Source: Saccharum officinarum
Lineage: Eukaryota > Streptophyta > Magnoliopsida > Poales > Poaceae
DNA: 64,000 bases
Direction: 5' to 3'
NCBI GenBank assembly: GCA_020631735.1
Contig: CM036168.1
Location: forward strand, 103,374,036-103,438,035
In this document: positions 31,794 through 42,600 of the stretch, in pieces
Position numbering within the stretch: position 1 is the first letter of the stretch
How the letters are laid out: every line of letters begins with the position of its first letter
Notes under the pieces: model-generated
Told to the model about the DNA's origin: nothing
What the model saw: the letters and a program-made list of their open reading frames with translations, nothing else
Database searches by the model: none
Program-made: the position numbers and the translations under genes

Positions 31794-34700
31794 TCACAGA
31801 TCCTCATCATCAGCAGGCGGAACCACCTCGGCTTCAAAAAGTGAGGCCAGACGGCTTCCAGGCTCTTCCGCGGCTTCAATCAGCTCCAGGCAGGCATCCT
31901 CGTTCTCCTGTCCGTCCGATCCGGGTCTGTGATGAAGCCATCAGCGACGAGCTTCATGTCGAACACAAACCCTGAACGGACGACGGCCAGCGCCCTCTTT
32001 ACGCCGTGATGGAGGTCGTCCGTATCTTCTCCCGGGCAAGGCGGCCCAGCGCCACCATTCGACGACGAAGGAGTTCCCGGAACATCTTCCCGGTGTCGGC
32101 ATCGGGCTCGACCCCAGGCCATCACACACGGTGGTGATCGCGCCCTGGAGCAGCTGGGTCCTCCGAATCTCGGCTTCGAGGAGGCTCTAGAAGGAGTTGG
32201 CAGAAGATTGGGCCTCTCGATTCTCCCTCTCTAGCTCTAAAACACGATAAACAAATTAATACCCAACACGAGGCCCTCAACGTCATGGCCGTAACAGTCA
32301 CACTTACCCTCGATATGGGTCTGCAGGCCCACGACCTCGTTGCGAAGCCCCCCGCACGTCCGCTCGAGCCCTAGGAGGGCGCTGTCCTTGTCACTGATGG
32401 TCGCCTTTAGCGCCTCGATCTCTTGTCGAGCAGACTCGAGAGCTGCGTCCTTATTTTGGACGGCTCCATTCAGCGTCGTGACCTTGTCCTTCAGAGCATC
32501 AGAGCGAGCGGTGGCCTGCTCGACCTCGACGGTGAGGGCGTCGCGCTGACGGCTAACCTGGGAGACATCCTCCTCGAGCTCCTTCACCCATCCTGACACG
32601 GGCTTGAGATCCCTACGGGCCTAGGCAGCCTCCTCCCGAGCCTTGTCCATGTCAGTGCGCATCACGGCTTCGGCCGCCCAAGCCTGCATCGCCTCCTCCT
32701 TCACCACCACGTACGCGACGCGCAGCTCAGCCATTTCGGCGTTCCGATCGGAAAGCCGTTTCTGGGCCTCCTCGACCAGGACCCGTTGCTGAGACAGCGC
32801 GGCCCACACGCCACTCTCATCCCGGATGAAGAGTGACTTGCGGCGGGAGTACTCCTTCAGCTCCTGAACGTAATCCGAAAAAACCAAAAAGGTTAAAAAG
32901 CCGAGGAAAAAAGACACCAAGAAAACCACGGAGAAAGACGATGGGTCGATCATACCTCGGTGGCATCCGACATACTCTGCACGGCCTCGGACGCCACTCG
33001 GAGCAACCGATCAAGGTGTCGGCGGACGCCCTCGAGGTACTCCCATCGGTGCACTTCATCTTTGTCGTTCAGGACGAAGATGGGCTCGGCGTCGGGGTTC
33101 GTGGCGTCCCTAAACTGGAGGGACGGCCCCCCCACCTCGGTTTCTCCGTCTCTGCCCGCGCTATCACCAGCGCGGCGATGTCAGGCCATGACGATGACGA
33201 CCCGGCTGGGGCGTCTCCCGGTCCCGCGGAAGGACCGGCCTCGCCCACAGTTCCCGCCTCTCCAACGGCCATCGAGGCACCGGCCTGATCCACGGCCTCA
33301 CCCCCCTCGACCCCCATCACTTGTTTCCCTTTGTCCAGGGGGGTGTCGTCGAGGGTAAGGTCCACGGTCATGGGTGCCCGCCCTCCTAAGGGAACTGGCC
33401 CCTCAACCGCCGGTGCCTCCAGAGCCGGCGCCTCGACCGACGGCGGCTCCGGTACCGGCGCCTCGACCGTTGGCGCCTCCGGAGCCGGCGCCTCTTCTTC
33501 TGGTGCTCTGGTCAGGGGCTCGACCGCCCTGCCCTCCACCGTACCCGCTGGCTCCGCCGACGGTTCTTGCTGCGGCCGCAACCCCCTCGCTAGGGCCGCC
33601 TCCTGCCCCGACGCCGACGCGACCTCCTCCATGGTCACGTCAGCACCCGCCCGCTCCGCGCCGCGGACGGGTGCCTCGCCCATCACGACCTCGACGGCAG
33701 CCTCGGCCGTCGCCGACAACCTGGGCCCCGCCTCGACCGCACCGGGCGCCACCATCTCCGCCGATTCGGACCCCTCCACGGCAGGATCAGGGCCAGCAAC
33801 CACCGCGGCATCCGCTGCCCCCTGCCATTGTCGCAGGCGCCCCTTCATGGCCTCGACCTGCCGGACCCAGGCCGCATCCTGCTCCGCCGTCCGGTTAAGG
33901 ACAACGGCGCTAGCCCGCAGCGACTTCACGAGGGTAGGCCCCATCGGCTCCGCCTTCCGCTTTAACCTGCAAAGTGAGAAAAAATGTCAGCCAACGGATC
34001 CAGAGAAAGGCAGAACAACCAAGCAGAAACGCTTACCCGGAAATCGGCACCAAGGGCCTCGACCCCGTGCGATCCGAGCCTCCCGGGGCGGCCGATTGTG
34101 GCCTCGCAGCGGCCCCACCAGCAGGCCGGGCACTCCTTGGGGCCCTGACCGACGCACCGCCCTACGCCTTCTGTGCCTCTGAGGCCAGCAAACATACTAG
34201 CCCTAAGATACGTACCACAGGCTCGAACCCTTCGGTAGGTCTCATGGGGACCCGGTTGGCCTCCTCCACCTTGAAGTTTCCAACCATCCGGCGCGCTCGC
34301 TGGAGGACCTCCTCGAGGGCAAGGGATTCGTAGGACATCCAGGTCCCCTCCAGAGATGCCTCCGGAGTCATCTGGTCGAGGCGGAGATGACGCCGGCACA
34401 GCGGCATCACTCTGCGGCGATGGAAGGCCGCGGCCACCGCCGCAGCCGTCAAGCCCCGAAGGCGAAGTTGCTGCAGCGCCGCCAGCAGCGGGTCCAGGCG
34501 CGGCTTCTCGGCTTCCGGCACTCCGTACGTCCAGCGATCCTCTCGAGCGGTCAGCACGCGGCCGGTGTACCTCGGCAACTGATTTTCATCGTTGCGAAGG
34601 TAGAACCAACCCTCGTGCCACCCGCTGTTCGAAGAGATGAGGCGAGCCGGGATGTACAGATCCGCCCGGCTCGACCTCACCTGTAGGACGTAGCTCCCTA

Positions 34701-35082
34701 CTCGAGCCGCGCATAGGACGCCCTTCTCCCCCGCCTTCTTAGCGAAGAGCTCGGCCTTGAAAAGGTGAAGCCACAGGTTCCACTGTGGCTCCACCCCAAG
34801 GTAGCCCTCGCAGACCGCCGCGAAGATGGCGGCCTGCGCGACGGCATTGGGGGCAAGGTGGTGAAGCTCTACCTGGTAGTAGTGGAGGAGTGCGCGCATG
34901 AAGACGGACGCCGGCACGCCAAACCCCCGCTCGTGGAAGCAGACGAAGCTCACCACGTACCCTTCAGGGGGCGCCGGCTCCCGGTGGGCAGGAGGCGGCG
35001 CGATCCACTCCGGCTGCGACCGGCTCATCCTTGGCCACAGCAGCCTGTCCTCGACCAACTCTTCTAACCTCCTCTCCGTCAC
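31794..35082 (-). CDS. Antisense gene of Tat-like element, five exons
   Basis: A gene on the strand opposite to pol. Exons can be placed at 35082-34216, 34178-34037, 33966-32956, 32863-32308 and 32236-31794, each intron bounded by GT and AG (for example donor GTAAGC at 34036 and acceptor TTTGCAG at 33967). Exon 1 encodes the domain known as putative gypsy type transposon (Pfam Transposase_28), with VSFVCFHERGFGVPASVF and EGYLGVEPQWNLWLHLFK. Exon 3 starts with a short helical segment, then an Ala/Pro/Glu-rich repeat linker. Exons 4-5 are coiled coil with an acidic end. Problems: a frame change at a G run near 33130 and a TAG at 32621-32623. The biochemical role of these ORFs is unknown. Splicing is inferred from sequence only. 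Confidence 0.6.
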
Positions 35083-35532
35083 CGAGGAGGCGGCCTAGTC
35101 GTCGGCGGGGAGGATCTGGCTCTTTCCTGCCATCGGTGCTGTCGGAAGGGGGGTGGACAGAGAGGATGCGGTGGTGGCAGCGATGCGGGCGGAGAGCGCA
35201 ATAAGGCAAGGGTTGTCTGAGGCAGAAGATTGCAGGAACGGTGGGGAACGCAGACCCCTAGGCCTTAATTTTATATGCCCAGGCGGAAGCTCAATGGCCG
35301 CGCGAAAAGGTAAGAACAGTTTCCCGCATTAAATGCGCCCACCTAACCGTTTCCTTACATCTCGTAGGAGTCGGGCACGTGGCCGTCCCCCACGTCGTAA
35401 CCGTACGCCACGTCGCCCACTACCGCGCCGATCTCGCCTCCCCTCCTAAAAAGACGCGCCCGGCTAACGGGTGGGGGAGGGATCCACGGACGGATATTCC
35501 CAAATACCTAGGAAACGGGCCCCAAGCCCGGT

Positions 35533-37465
35533 ATGAGCCTCGAGGGAGCGGAAGGTGGCCCTCGACCAGGGTTCGACAGCTGCCCTCGAGCAACAAAGTT
35601 AGGGGCGACTAGGGATGCGCCCGTACATGGCCAGGGCTCGAGCCACGCTCTCGAGGCACCCCAGGACGTATTCGAGGCCAAAGGAGGAGGTCGACGTAGG
35701 AATCCCCTCGGGGGAGGCATCGAGCCCTCGAATCCTGTCGCAGGGAATCGAGATCCACACGACCACTTCTTGGCATCTTTGAGAGCGCCTCCGGGCCACT
35801 AGCCGACCCCTAACGACTGGGGCACGGACTCTCACTCGAATTCCCCCGTTAGCAGCTCACCGGAGGCCGTCAGAACTCGCCCAAATGAGGGTAGTACGGC
35901 GTTCTCCACCCCTCCTCCTTTTTTTGGAAAAGGAGCGTGAGGGACGAACAGTAAAAGACGGTCCGGACTCTGATCGACCTCATGCGCGCGAGGCTCGGGG
36001 GCTCGACCGCAGAAACCTAAACCTTGAGGGATCGAAAGCTGGCCTTCGACCAGGGTTCGACAGCTGCCCTCGAGTAAATAAGTTAGGGATGACCAAGGGT
36101 GCGCCCGTACATGGCCAGGGCTCGAGCCACACTCTCGAGGCACCCCAAGACATATTCGAGGCCAAAGGAGGAGGTCGACGTAGGAATCCCCTCGGGGGAG
36201 GCACCGAGCCCTCGAATCCTGTCGCAGGGAATCGAGATCCACACGACCACTTCTTGGCATCTTTGAGAGCGCCTTCGGGCCACTAGCCGACCCCTAACGA
36301 CTGGGGCACGAACTCTCACTCGAATTCCCCCGCTAGCAGCTCACTGGAGATCGTCGGAACTCGCCCAAACAGGGGTAGTACGGCGTTCCTCACCCCTCCT
36401 CCTCCTTCCTGAAGGAGGAGCGTGAGGGTCGCACAGCAAAAGACGGCCGGGACTCTGATCGACCTCGTGCGCGCGAGGCTCGGGGGCTCGACTGCAGAAA
36501 CCTAAACCTTGAGGGATCGAAAGCTGGCCTTCGACCAGGGTTCAACAGCTGCCCTCGAGTAACAGAGTTAGGGACGACCAAGGGTGCGCCCGTACATGGC
36601 CAGGGCTCGAGCCACGCTCTCGAGGCACCCTAGGACATATTCGAGGCCAAAGGAGGAGGTCGACGTAGGAATCCCCTCGGGGGAGGCACCGAGCCCTCAA
36701 ATCCTGTCGCAGGGAATCGAGATCCACATGACCACTTCTTGGCATCTTTGAGAGCGCCTTCGGGCCACTAGTCGACCCCTAACGACTAGGGCACGGACTC
36801 TCACTCGAATTCCCCCGTTAGCAGCTCACCGGAGGCCATCGGAACTCGCCCAAACGAGGGTAGTACGGCGTTCTCCACCCCTCCTCCTTTTTTCAGAAAA
36901 GGAGCGTGAGGGTCGCACAGCAAAAGATGGCCGGGACTCTGATCGACCTCATGCGCGCGAGGCTCGGGGGCTCGACCGCAGAAACCTAAACCTTGAGGGA
37001 TCGAAAGCTGGCCTACGACCAGGGTTCGACAGCTGCCCTCGAGTAACAGAGTTAGGGATGACCAAGGGTGCGCCCGTACATGGCCAGGGCTCGAGCCATG
37101 CTCTTGAGGCACCCCAGGACGTATTCGAGGCCAAAGGAGGAGGTCGACGTAGGAATCCCCTCGGGGGAGGCACCGAGCCCTCGAATCCAGTCGCAGGGAA
37201 TCGAGATCCACACGACCACTTCTTGGCATCTTTGAGAGCGCCTTCGAGCCACTAGCCGACCCCTAACGACTAGGGCACGGACTCTCACTCGAATTCCCCC
37301 GCTAGCAGCTCATCGGAGATCGTTGGAACTCGCCCAAACAGGGGTAGTACGGCGTTCCCCACCCCTCCTCCTTCCTGAAGGAGGAGCGTGAGGGTCGCAC
37401 AGCAAAAGACGGCCAGGACTCTGATCGACCTCGTGCGCGTGAGGTTCGGGGGCTTGACCGCAACG
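35533..37465 (+). repeat. Tandem repeat, about 4 copies of a 484-bp unit
   Basis: The marker GTTCGACAGCTGCCCTCGAG recurs at 35571, 36055, 36540 (one change) and 37024, spacing 484-485. Each unit also carries the GAGGAGGTCGACGTAGGAAT segment, a TCACTCGAATTCCCCC segment and a short inverted repeat around CCTCCTCCTT...AAGGAGGAG. The array lies between the antisense gene and the polypurine tract. Open frames repeated in each unit are by-products of the repeat. Confidence 0.92.
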
Positions 37466-37634
37466 AATCATTCCCCAATAAAATGAATACAAGACCTCGG
37501 AGGAGTCTCAACACTCCACCGAGGCCTCAAGGGCTACACCCGGCGGGTGCGCTCGCGTGCCCCCACCGGAAAAAATCACGACACTACGACTCCAGTTCAA
37601 ACAAACCTCTAGGAGAGTGGTCACACACTCACCC

Positions 37635-37651
37635 AAAGGCTCGGGGGCTAC
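37635..37651 (+). promoter_or_regulatory. Polypurine tract of the gypsy element
   Basis: AAAGGCTCGGGGGCTAC immediately precedes the 3' LTR, the position where plus-strand DNA synthesis is primed. Confidence 0.7.
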
Positions 37652-38767
37652 TGTCGGTACCAACAGTACGGGGGTACCCACATCCATCGCTAATAAAAAA
37701 CTAAAACGACTAAAACCGCAATAAAAGGCAGTCTGCCTCGTACGAGGCCCGCTCGACGGGGCGCCTCGACCGTGCTCCGGCTCCGACTCGTACGAGGCCC
37801 GCTCAACGGGGCGCCTCGACCGCGCCCCATCCCGTATAGCGAGGTACCTCGACGGCGCTCCGACCCGCGCGAGGCTCGTCCGCCCACTAGGAAAAACTCC
37901 GACTCGCGTGAGCCCGGGTCGAGCGCCTCGACTCCTTCTCTTTACCTACCCTAGGACAAAAGTCATAGCATTTAATGCGGTTACCTACTACCACCTACCG
38001 GCATGGCTGTGACCAGGATCGACGTGGGAACAATGCTCGTGTCAGATCTCACTGTTTTACCACCCATCCCGTGATGGGAGGTGAAAACCGTCGCTGTACC
38101 CACCTTACCGCGCACTGTTTACCATCGATCACCCTCGAGGGAGGATAAGACAAGGCCCGTTCTCCGCAATCTCGGGGATTCGGCCTTATCCATCCGGTCT
38201 CGACCCGGCCTCGACCCAACCTCGACGCTCGGCACAGTTCAACGGCAAGGGAAGGACGGTATGGCACGGCGCTCCGGGTCATTTCGTCGTCTCGTCTCCC
38301 ACGACGCCATGATGTCCAGGGATGGCCGGCCATTCCCAGAGCACATCGCTACGGTCAGCTCAACAGGAATCGACAAAACATCACCTCAAGGCTCCCCGTC
38401 GTCTTGGCCTCCTCTCGCCCTATAAAAGGGCAGGCCAGGATTCTACATGGACGAGGGAGAACGAAGAAAAACAAAGAGACAACAGGCAAGATGCAAGATA
38501 GAGATCGATATCTCAAGCAATCACCCTTGTCCTCTTTTTCCTCTCTTTGAGACCTGGGCTCGACGCCCTCTCTTGCATGCTTGTAACCCATACACGAGCA
38601 CTTCGGTGCAAGGAAATACAAACTTCTCCCCCCCCCATTGGACGTAGGGCCTTCCTTTGCCCGAACCAGGATAAACCCCCGTGTGTTCTCCTTGCATCAC
38701 CATCCAGGAAAGAGACACACAGCATTTACTCGTTGGTTTAGGACCCCCTCGGGTCCAAACACCGACA
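37652..38767 (+). repeat. 3' LTR of the Tat-like gypsy element
   Basis: 1116 bp, TGTCGGTACC...ACACCGACA, matching 7279-6167 in reverse with few differences. The TATA box TATAAAA is at 38421-38427. It is followed by the target duplication CTAGA (38768-38772). Confidence 0.9.
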
Positions 38768-39193
38768 CTAGAATAATGCTAGAGTCAGAAATTAGTTCAT
38801 TTTTAGATAGAAGAATAAACTGCTCTATTTCATTCTTCATGACCATCCGAAAAAAACACTACTAGAGCATTAGAGATTCATGGATTTATACATGTACCAA
38901 GGCAACATCTAGTGTAAGAAATGGCTCTACTAGATTCCAAAATCACAACTTAACAGAACCCAATCTGGACAAAGCATCCACCAAATAGTACTGATGCATC
39001 ACATTCACAGGAAGCACATCGCCATCATGTTTTTTGCTCTTAGTGCTTAGTAGTCTCATAAATTCAAACACATTCTTGCATAAATGAATAAAACACTATG
39101 AAATTATGCGTTAACCACTAGGTTATGTCTTCCCATCAAACTCTGTAGTGACTCTATTTGCAAAATAAGGAGGAGATCGAGTCTGATACATAC

Positions 39194-42100
39194 CAAAATT
39201 CGGCTCCACCACAGGTCCGATGTTGGAGATGCTAGACGCGTTGGTCTACTGCAAGTGGCCATGCCACCGTCATCGTGGACGTGCTAGCGTAGCTCCGCCA
39301 CAGGTCCAGCGCTGCTCCTCCGATCCCGTCCATAGGTCTGGTGTAGTGAAAGGTCCTTGTTTGGTTTTGGTAATTGAGTGACAACTTAGGTGGACTAATA
39401 TGTGGTTATGTGAGATACACAGGAGATTAGTCCACAAGTAATGGTGTCATGGAGGAGCTCATTGTATATGAGACATGACATTGACTCATGTGACTAAGAT
39501 GATGAAGACCAAGATGATGCTTGGCTCGATGGACCGGTTGTGAAGGTGAAGGGCAAGTCGAGGCTTCGAAGCGAAGGACCATGCGGTGGTGAAGCTTGAG
39601 CAAGACTTGGCGCCAATGGACCGATGCAACGGTGAAGAGCAAGTGAAGTCAAGGTCGATGGATCGAGACGGTCATGTGATGATATGAAGTGGTTCATATC
39701 ATTTGTGATATGGTTGGTGCATGTGTTGCATCAACGTCAGAGGAGATAGAGTGGAATGCGCAAGGCAAAGGTATAACCTAGGGCATTTTCATTTCACCGG
39801 TCATAGGTGTGTAGAGAAGTTGATGACCGGGTTTAGGATAGATGGCCGTACTATCAAGAGGGGCAAACTTGTTTGCATATCGGTCATCTAGTGCCACTCG
39901 TGTGATCTAACTATGCATCGTTGCTAGGATCGAGTGGCGTGGCAAGTTGAGTGGTTAACACCTTCGGTAAAATGATTGTGAAAATGCTAACACACGTACA
40001 CAAGGTGGTGATCACTTGTTGGTGTTGGCACATTTGCGAAGGCGGCGGAGTTTGTGCGGTAGAGAGGGGTTTGGGTTCCTCTCTCCCTCCCGCCGAGCTT
40101 GCGAGGCGGGATTCGGCGCTTTTTGGAGAAGTGAAATGCCTATTTTCCACTATGCCAGAAGTCGGAAAAGAAACGGAGGCGAACAGAGGTCACAGTGGTG
40201 ACCGGACGCTGCACCGGACGCGATCACGGTATGACCAGACACGTCCGGTCAGTACAGCGCAGGAGTCGGGCGCGCGGGCTAGGGTTTGCAACCGGCGCGT
40301 CCGGTCACTTGCGGGACCGGCGCGTCCGGTCAGGCACCCAGAGGAGCAATGCGTGGCGAAGGACGATCGGACGCGGTGCGCGTCCGGTCACACACGATCG
40401 GACGCGTCCAGTCGTCGAAGGAGCTTACTGGACTCCGACCGGACGTTGGCACTGTCGCGTCCGGTCGTTGTGTTGAGCGCGTCCGGTCATGTTGTCGTGC
40501 GCGCGGGCGCTGTGCGATCGGCGCGTCCGGTCGTTTTCTGGAGCGCGTCCGGTCGTTGCTTCGCGGGCGCGCGGTACTGTGCGACCGGCGCGTCCGGTCG
40601 GTTGAGCAGCGCGTCCGGTCGTTGCGTTTGACCGTTGGCGCGTAGTGACCGTTGGAGGATCTGGCGGTCGCGTTTGAATTCGGTGGACACGTGGACGGCG
40701 CAGGGCGACCGGACGCGGTGAAGCGCGTCCGGTCAGTTTCGACCGGAGCGTCCGGTCATCCCGAGTTTTTGCCCAGTGAAGGGGTAACGGCTCTATTTGA
40801 CCGTGGGGTTATAAATAGACGTTGTGGCCGGCCATGGCCGGTAGCTGAGCACACTATAGTCTTTGTGACTTGTGTGGTAGTGCTTAGGAGCCATCTAACT
40901 CACTCATGCTTCATAGTGTTCATCGGATCGAGTGAGAGAGCGATTCTAGTGCGTTGCTTTGAGAGATTTCATCGTGTGGCACTAGGTGATCGTGTTGCAA
41001 GCCGGTGGTGCTTGTTACTCTTGGAGGTTGCCACCTCCTAGATGGCTTGGTGGCTTGTGGCTCCGTCGAAGCTCGCAAGAAGATTGTGCGAGGCTCCGGA
41101 GAAGCTTTGTGAGGGGGATTGTGCTCACCCCGCGGGGATCGCGAAGAGCAACTCTAGTTGAGCGTGTCATTGAGCTACCACACTTTATGGTGGGTTCTTG
41201 CGGTGCCTTTTGAGAGGCTCGGTGTGTGACCGATTAGCCGCCGAACCACGAAGTGTTGGTCGACACAACGGGGACGTAGCTTGGTGGCAACCAAGTGAAC
41301 CTCGGGAGAAAATCACCGTGTCAACATTGTCTACTCTTCTCGGTGGTTTGCTTTCGTGCAACACAAGCTTGTATTTACTTTCTTATATACTTGTGCTTGT
41401 GTAGTTGCTCTCGTAACTAGTTTGTTTGGGTAGCTTGCTAGTTACCTTCTTGCTTGTGTAGCTAGAAGTATCCCCTTTGCGTGGCTAATTCGGTTTATGT
41501 AACCTTGTTAGTCACATTGCTTAGTTTGTGTAGCTAAGTGTTTTGCGCTCTCTAATTTAGCATTAGTTGCCTTGTTATTGAGCTTTGCTAGCGAGCTTAG
41601 GCTTTGTGCTTTTGCTTCACTAGTTGTGTAGGAGCTCCCTCGCTTGGCAAAGTACTAGTGCATAGGTTTGTGTGACCTTGCTCTAGAATTAATTAGGTGA
41701 GCTCTCGGTAAGCTTAGGACCTTAGTTGCTTAATTAGGATCTTTGCAAGGTGCTAGAGAACTTAGATAGAGGGGTGTAGTCTTAGCTAGACCGATAAGTT
41801 TAATTCCGCATTTGTTTTGGTTAGCCAACGCGTTTAAATTTTAGAAAGGACTATTCACCCCCCCTCTAGTCCGCCATCTCGACCCTTCACGTAGGCACAC
41901 CGCAGCTCCTCGACACCACAAATATGGTGCCTCCCTTCAACACCTAGAAAGCACACGTGGTGAGCCGCGTGGAGATCAGCGAATTAGGAAGCCGCGATCC
42001 ATGGGCGGAGGAAGAAGAAGCAGAGATGGGGATAGCCCGAGCGACTCACCTCGCGCGGTCGGCAAGACGGAAGGGGTTGGCTGCTGCTGCGTGCGGCCTG

Positions 42101-42345
42101 GCACCGGCCGGCCGAGCTGGCAACCGCCGAGGGGAGGAGTGGAGGGCCAAGCCGCCGCATGCGAGGGCTAGGCCACCGCGCGGTCGAGGGGCAGCCGCGA
42201 CTGTGTCGTGCCTCTCCGAGCTCATCGTGTAGCCGCAGTCGAGTGCAAGCTCATGCCGTTGGAGGGGGGTGCCCGCGCCGCCGGAAGGGAGCCGCCAGAG
42301 GAGGGGGTTGCGTGAGGGAGAAAAGAGGGAGTGAGGACCCTAGGG
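39194..42345 (-). other. Possible spliced leader of the CACTA gene
   Basis: On the minus strand a GC-rich leader (42345 to 42050) ends at a GT donor (GTGAGTCGC, 42049-42041). An AG acceptor (CTTTCTAG, 41951-41944) starts a second exon (41943 to 41890, then 39346 to 39194), ending at a GTATG donor (39193-39189). A Sirevirus solo LTR now splits this second exon. The direction is inward from the 5' terminus, as in other CACTA genes. No coding frame could be assigned with confidence. Confidence 0.35.
39347..41889 (+). mobile_element. Sirevirus solo LTR
   Basis: 2543 bp, starts TGAAAGGTCC and ends CGACCCTTCA, flanked by TGTAG (39342-39346) and CGTAG (41890-41894), a 5-bp target duplication with one transition. 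No internal region is present, so it arose by recombination between two LTRs. Contains a palindrome array (40195-40770) and TATAAAT at 40810-40816. Open frames in the array are arginine/valine-rich by-products of the repeat. Confidence 0.88.
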
Positions 42346-42389
42346 TTTCAACTGAAGAAGAGATCAAGCACGGTTTTTTTTTGCATTTT

Positions 42390-42600
42390 CTTCGCCGAGA
42401 GCCCCCGATCTGGCTCTCAGCAAAGTTTTTTTTTGCATTTTCTTTGCCGAGAGCCCTCGATCTGGCTCTCGACAAAGGTTTATTTGCATTTTCTTTGCCG
42501 AGAGCCCCGATCCGGCTCTCGGCAAAGGTTTTTCCTCTTTTTTTACTTTCTTAAGAAATTTCTTTGCCGAGGGCTATTTCTAGGCTCTCGGCAAAGAATT
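42390..42600. repeat. CACTA subterminal repeat block
   Basis: Four modules of TTTGCCGAGAGCC...GGCTCTCGGCAAAG separated by T-rich spacers (TTTTTTTTGCATTTTC). Similar to the block at 9186-9824 but on the 5' side. The fourth module belongs to the left arm of the palindrome. Confidence 0.8.

Larger units (their letters stand above)
30801..38767 (+). mobile_element. Ty3/gypsy (Tat-like) retrotransposon, 3' half
   Basis: Plus-strand order: integrase C-terminal end (30801 to about 31100), an intergenic stretch, a five-exon gene on the minus strand (35082 to 31794), a four-copy tandem repeat (about 35533-37465), a polypurine tract and the 3' LTR (37652-38767) followed by CTAGA. The first 1.7 kb repeats the inverted left end of contig B. 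Together with 7279-2986 on the minus strand this gives one element of about 12.26 kb. Antisense ORFs and 3'-region tandem repeats are both known for Tat-lineage elements. Confidence 0.85.

Noticed and set aside
35533..37465. Candidate CRISPR-like or centromeric satellite array
   Set aside because: Units are 484 bp with no spacers, only four copies, and lie inside a retrotransposon next to its polypurine tract.
1262..38767. Two independent truncated gypsy elements facing each other
   Set aside because: Their ends overlap in sequence beside N gaps, and the outer flanks carry the same 5-bp duplication, so one element split by a mis-oriented contig is simpler.
42390..42600. Regularly spaced short repeats as a CRISPR array
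   Set aside because: The repeats are inverted TTTGCCGAG pairs of a CACTA element in a plant genome; the A/T-rich spacers are near-identical, not diverse.
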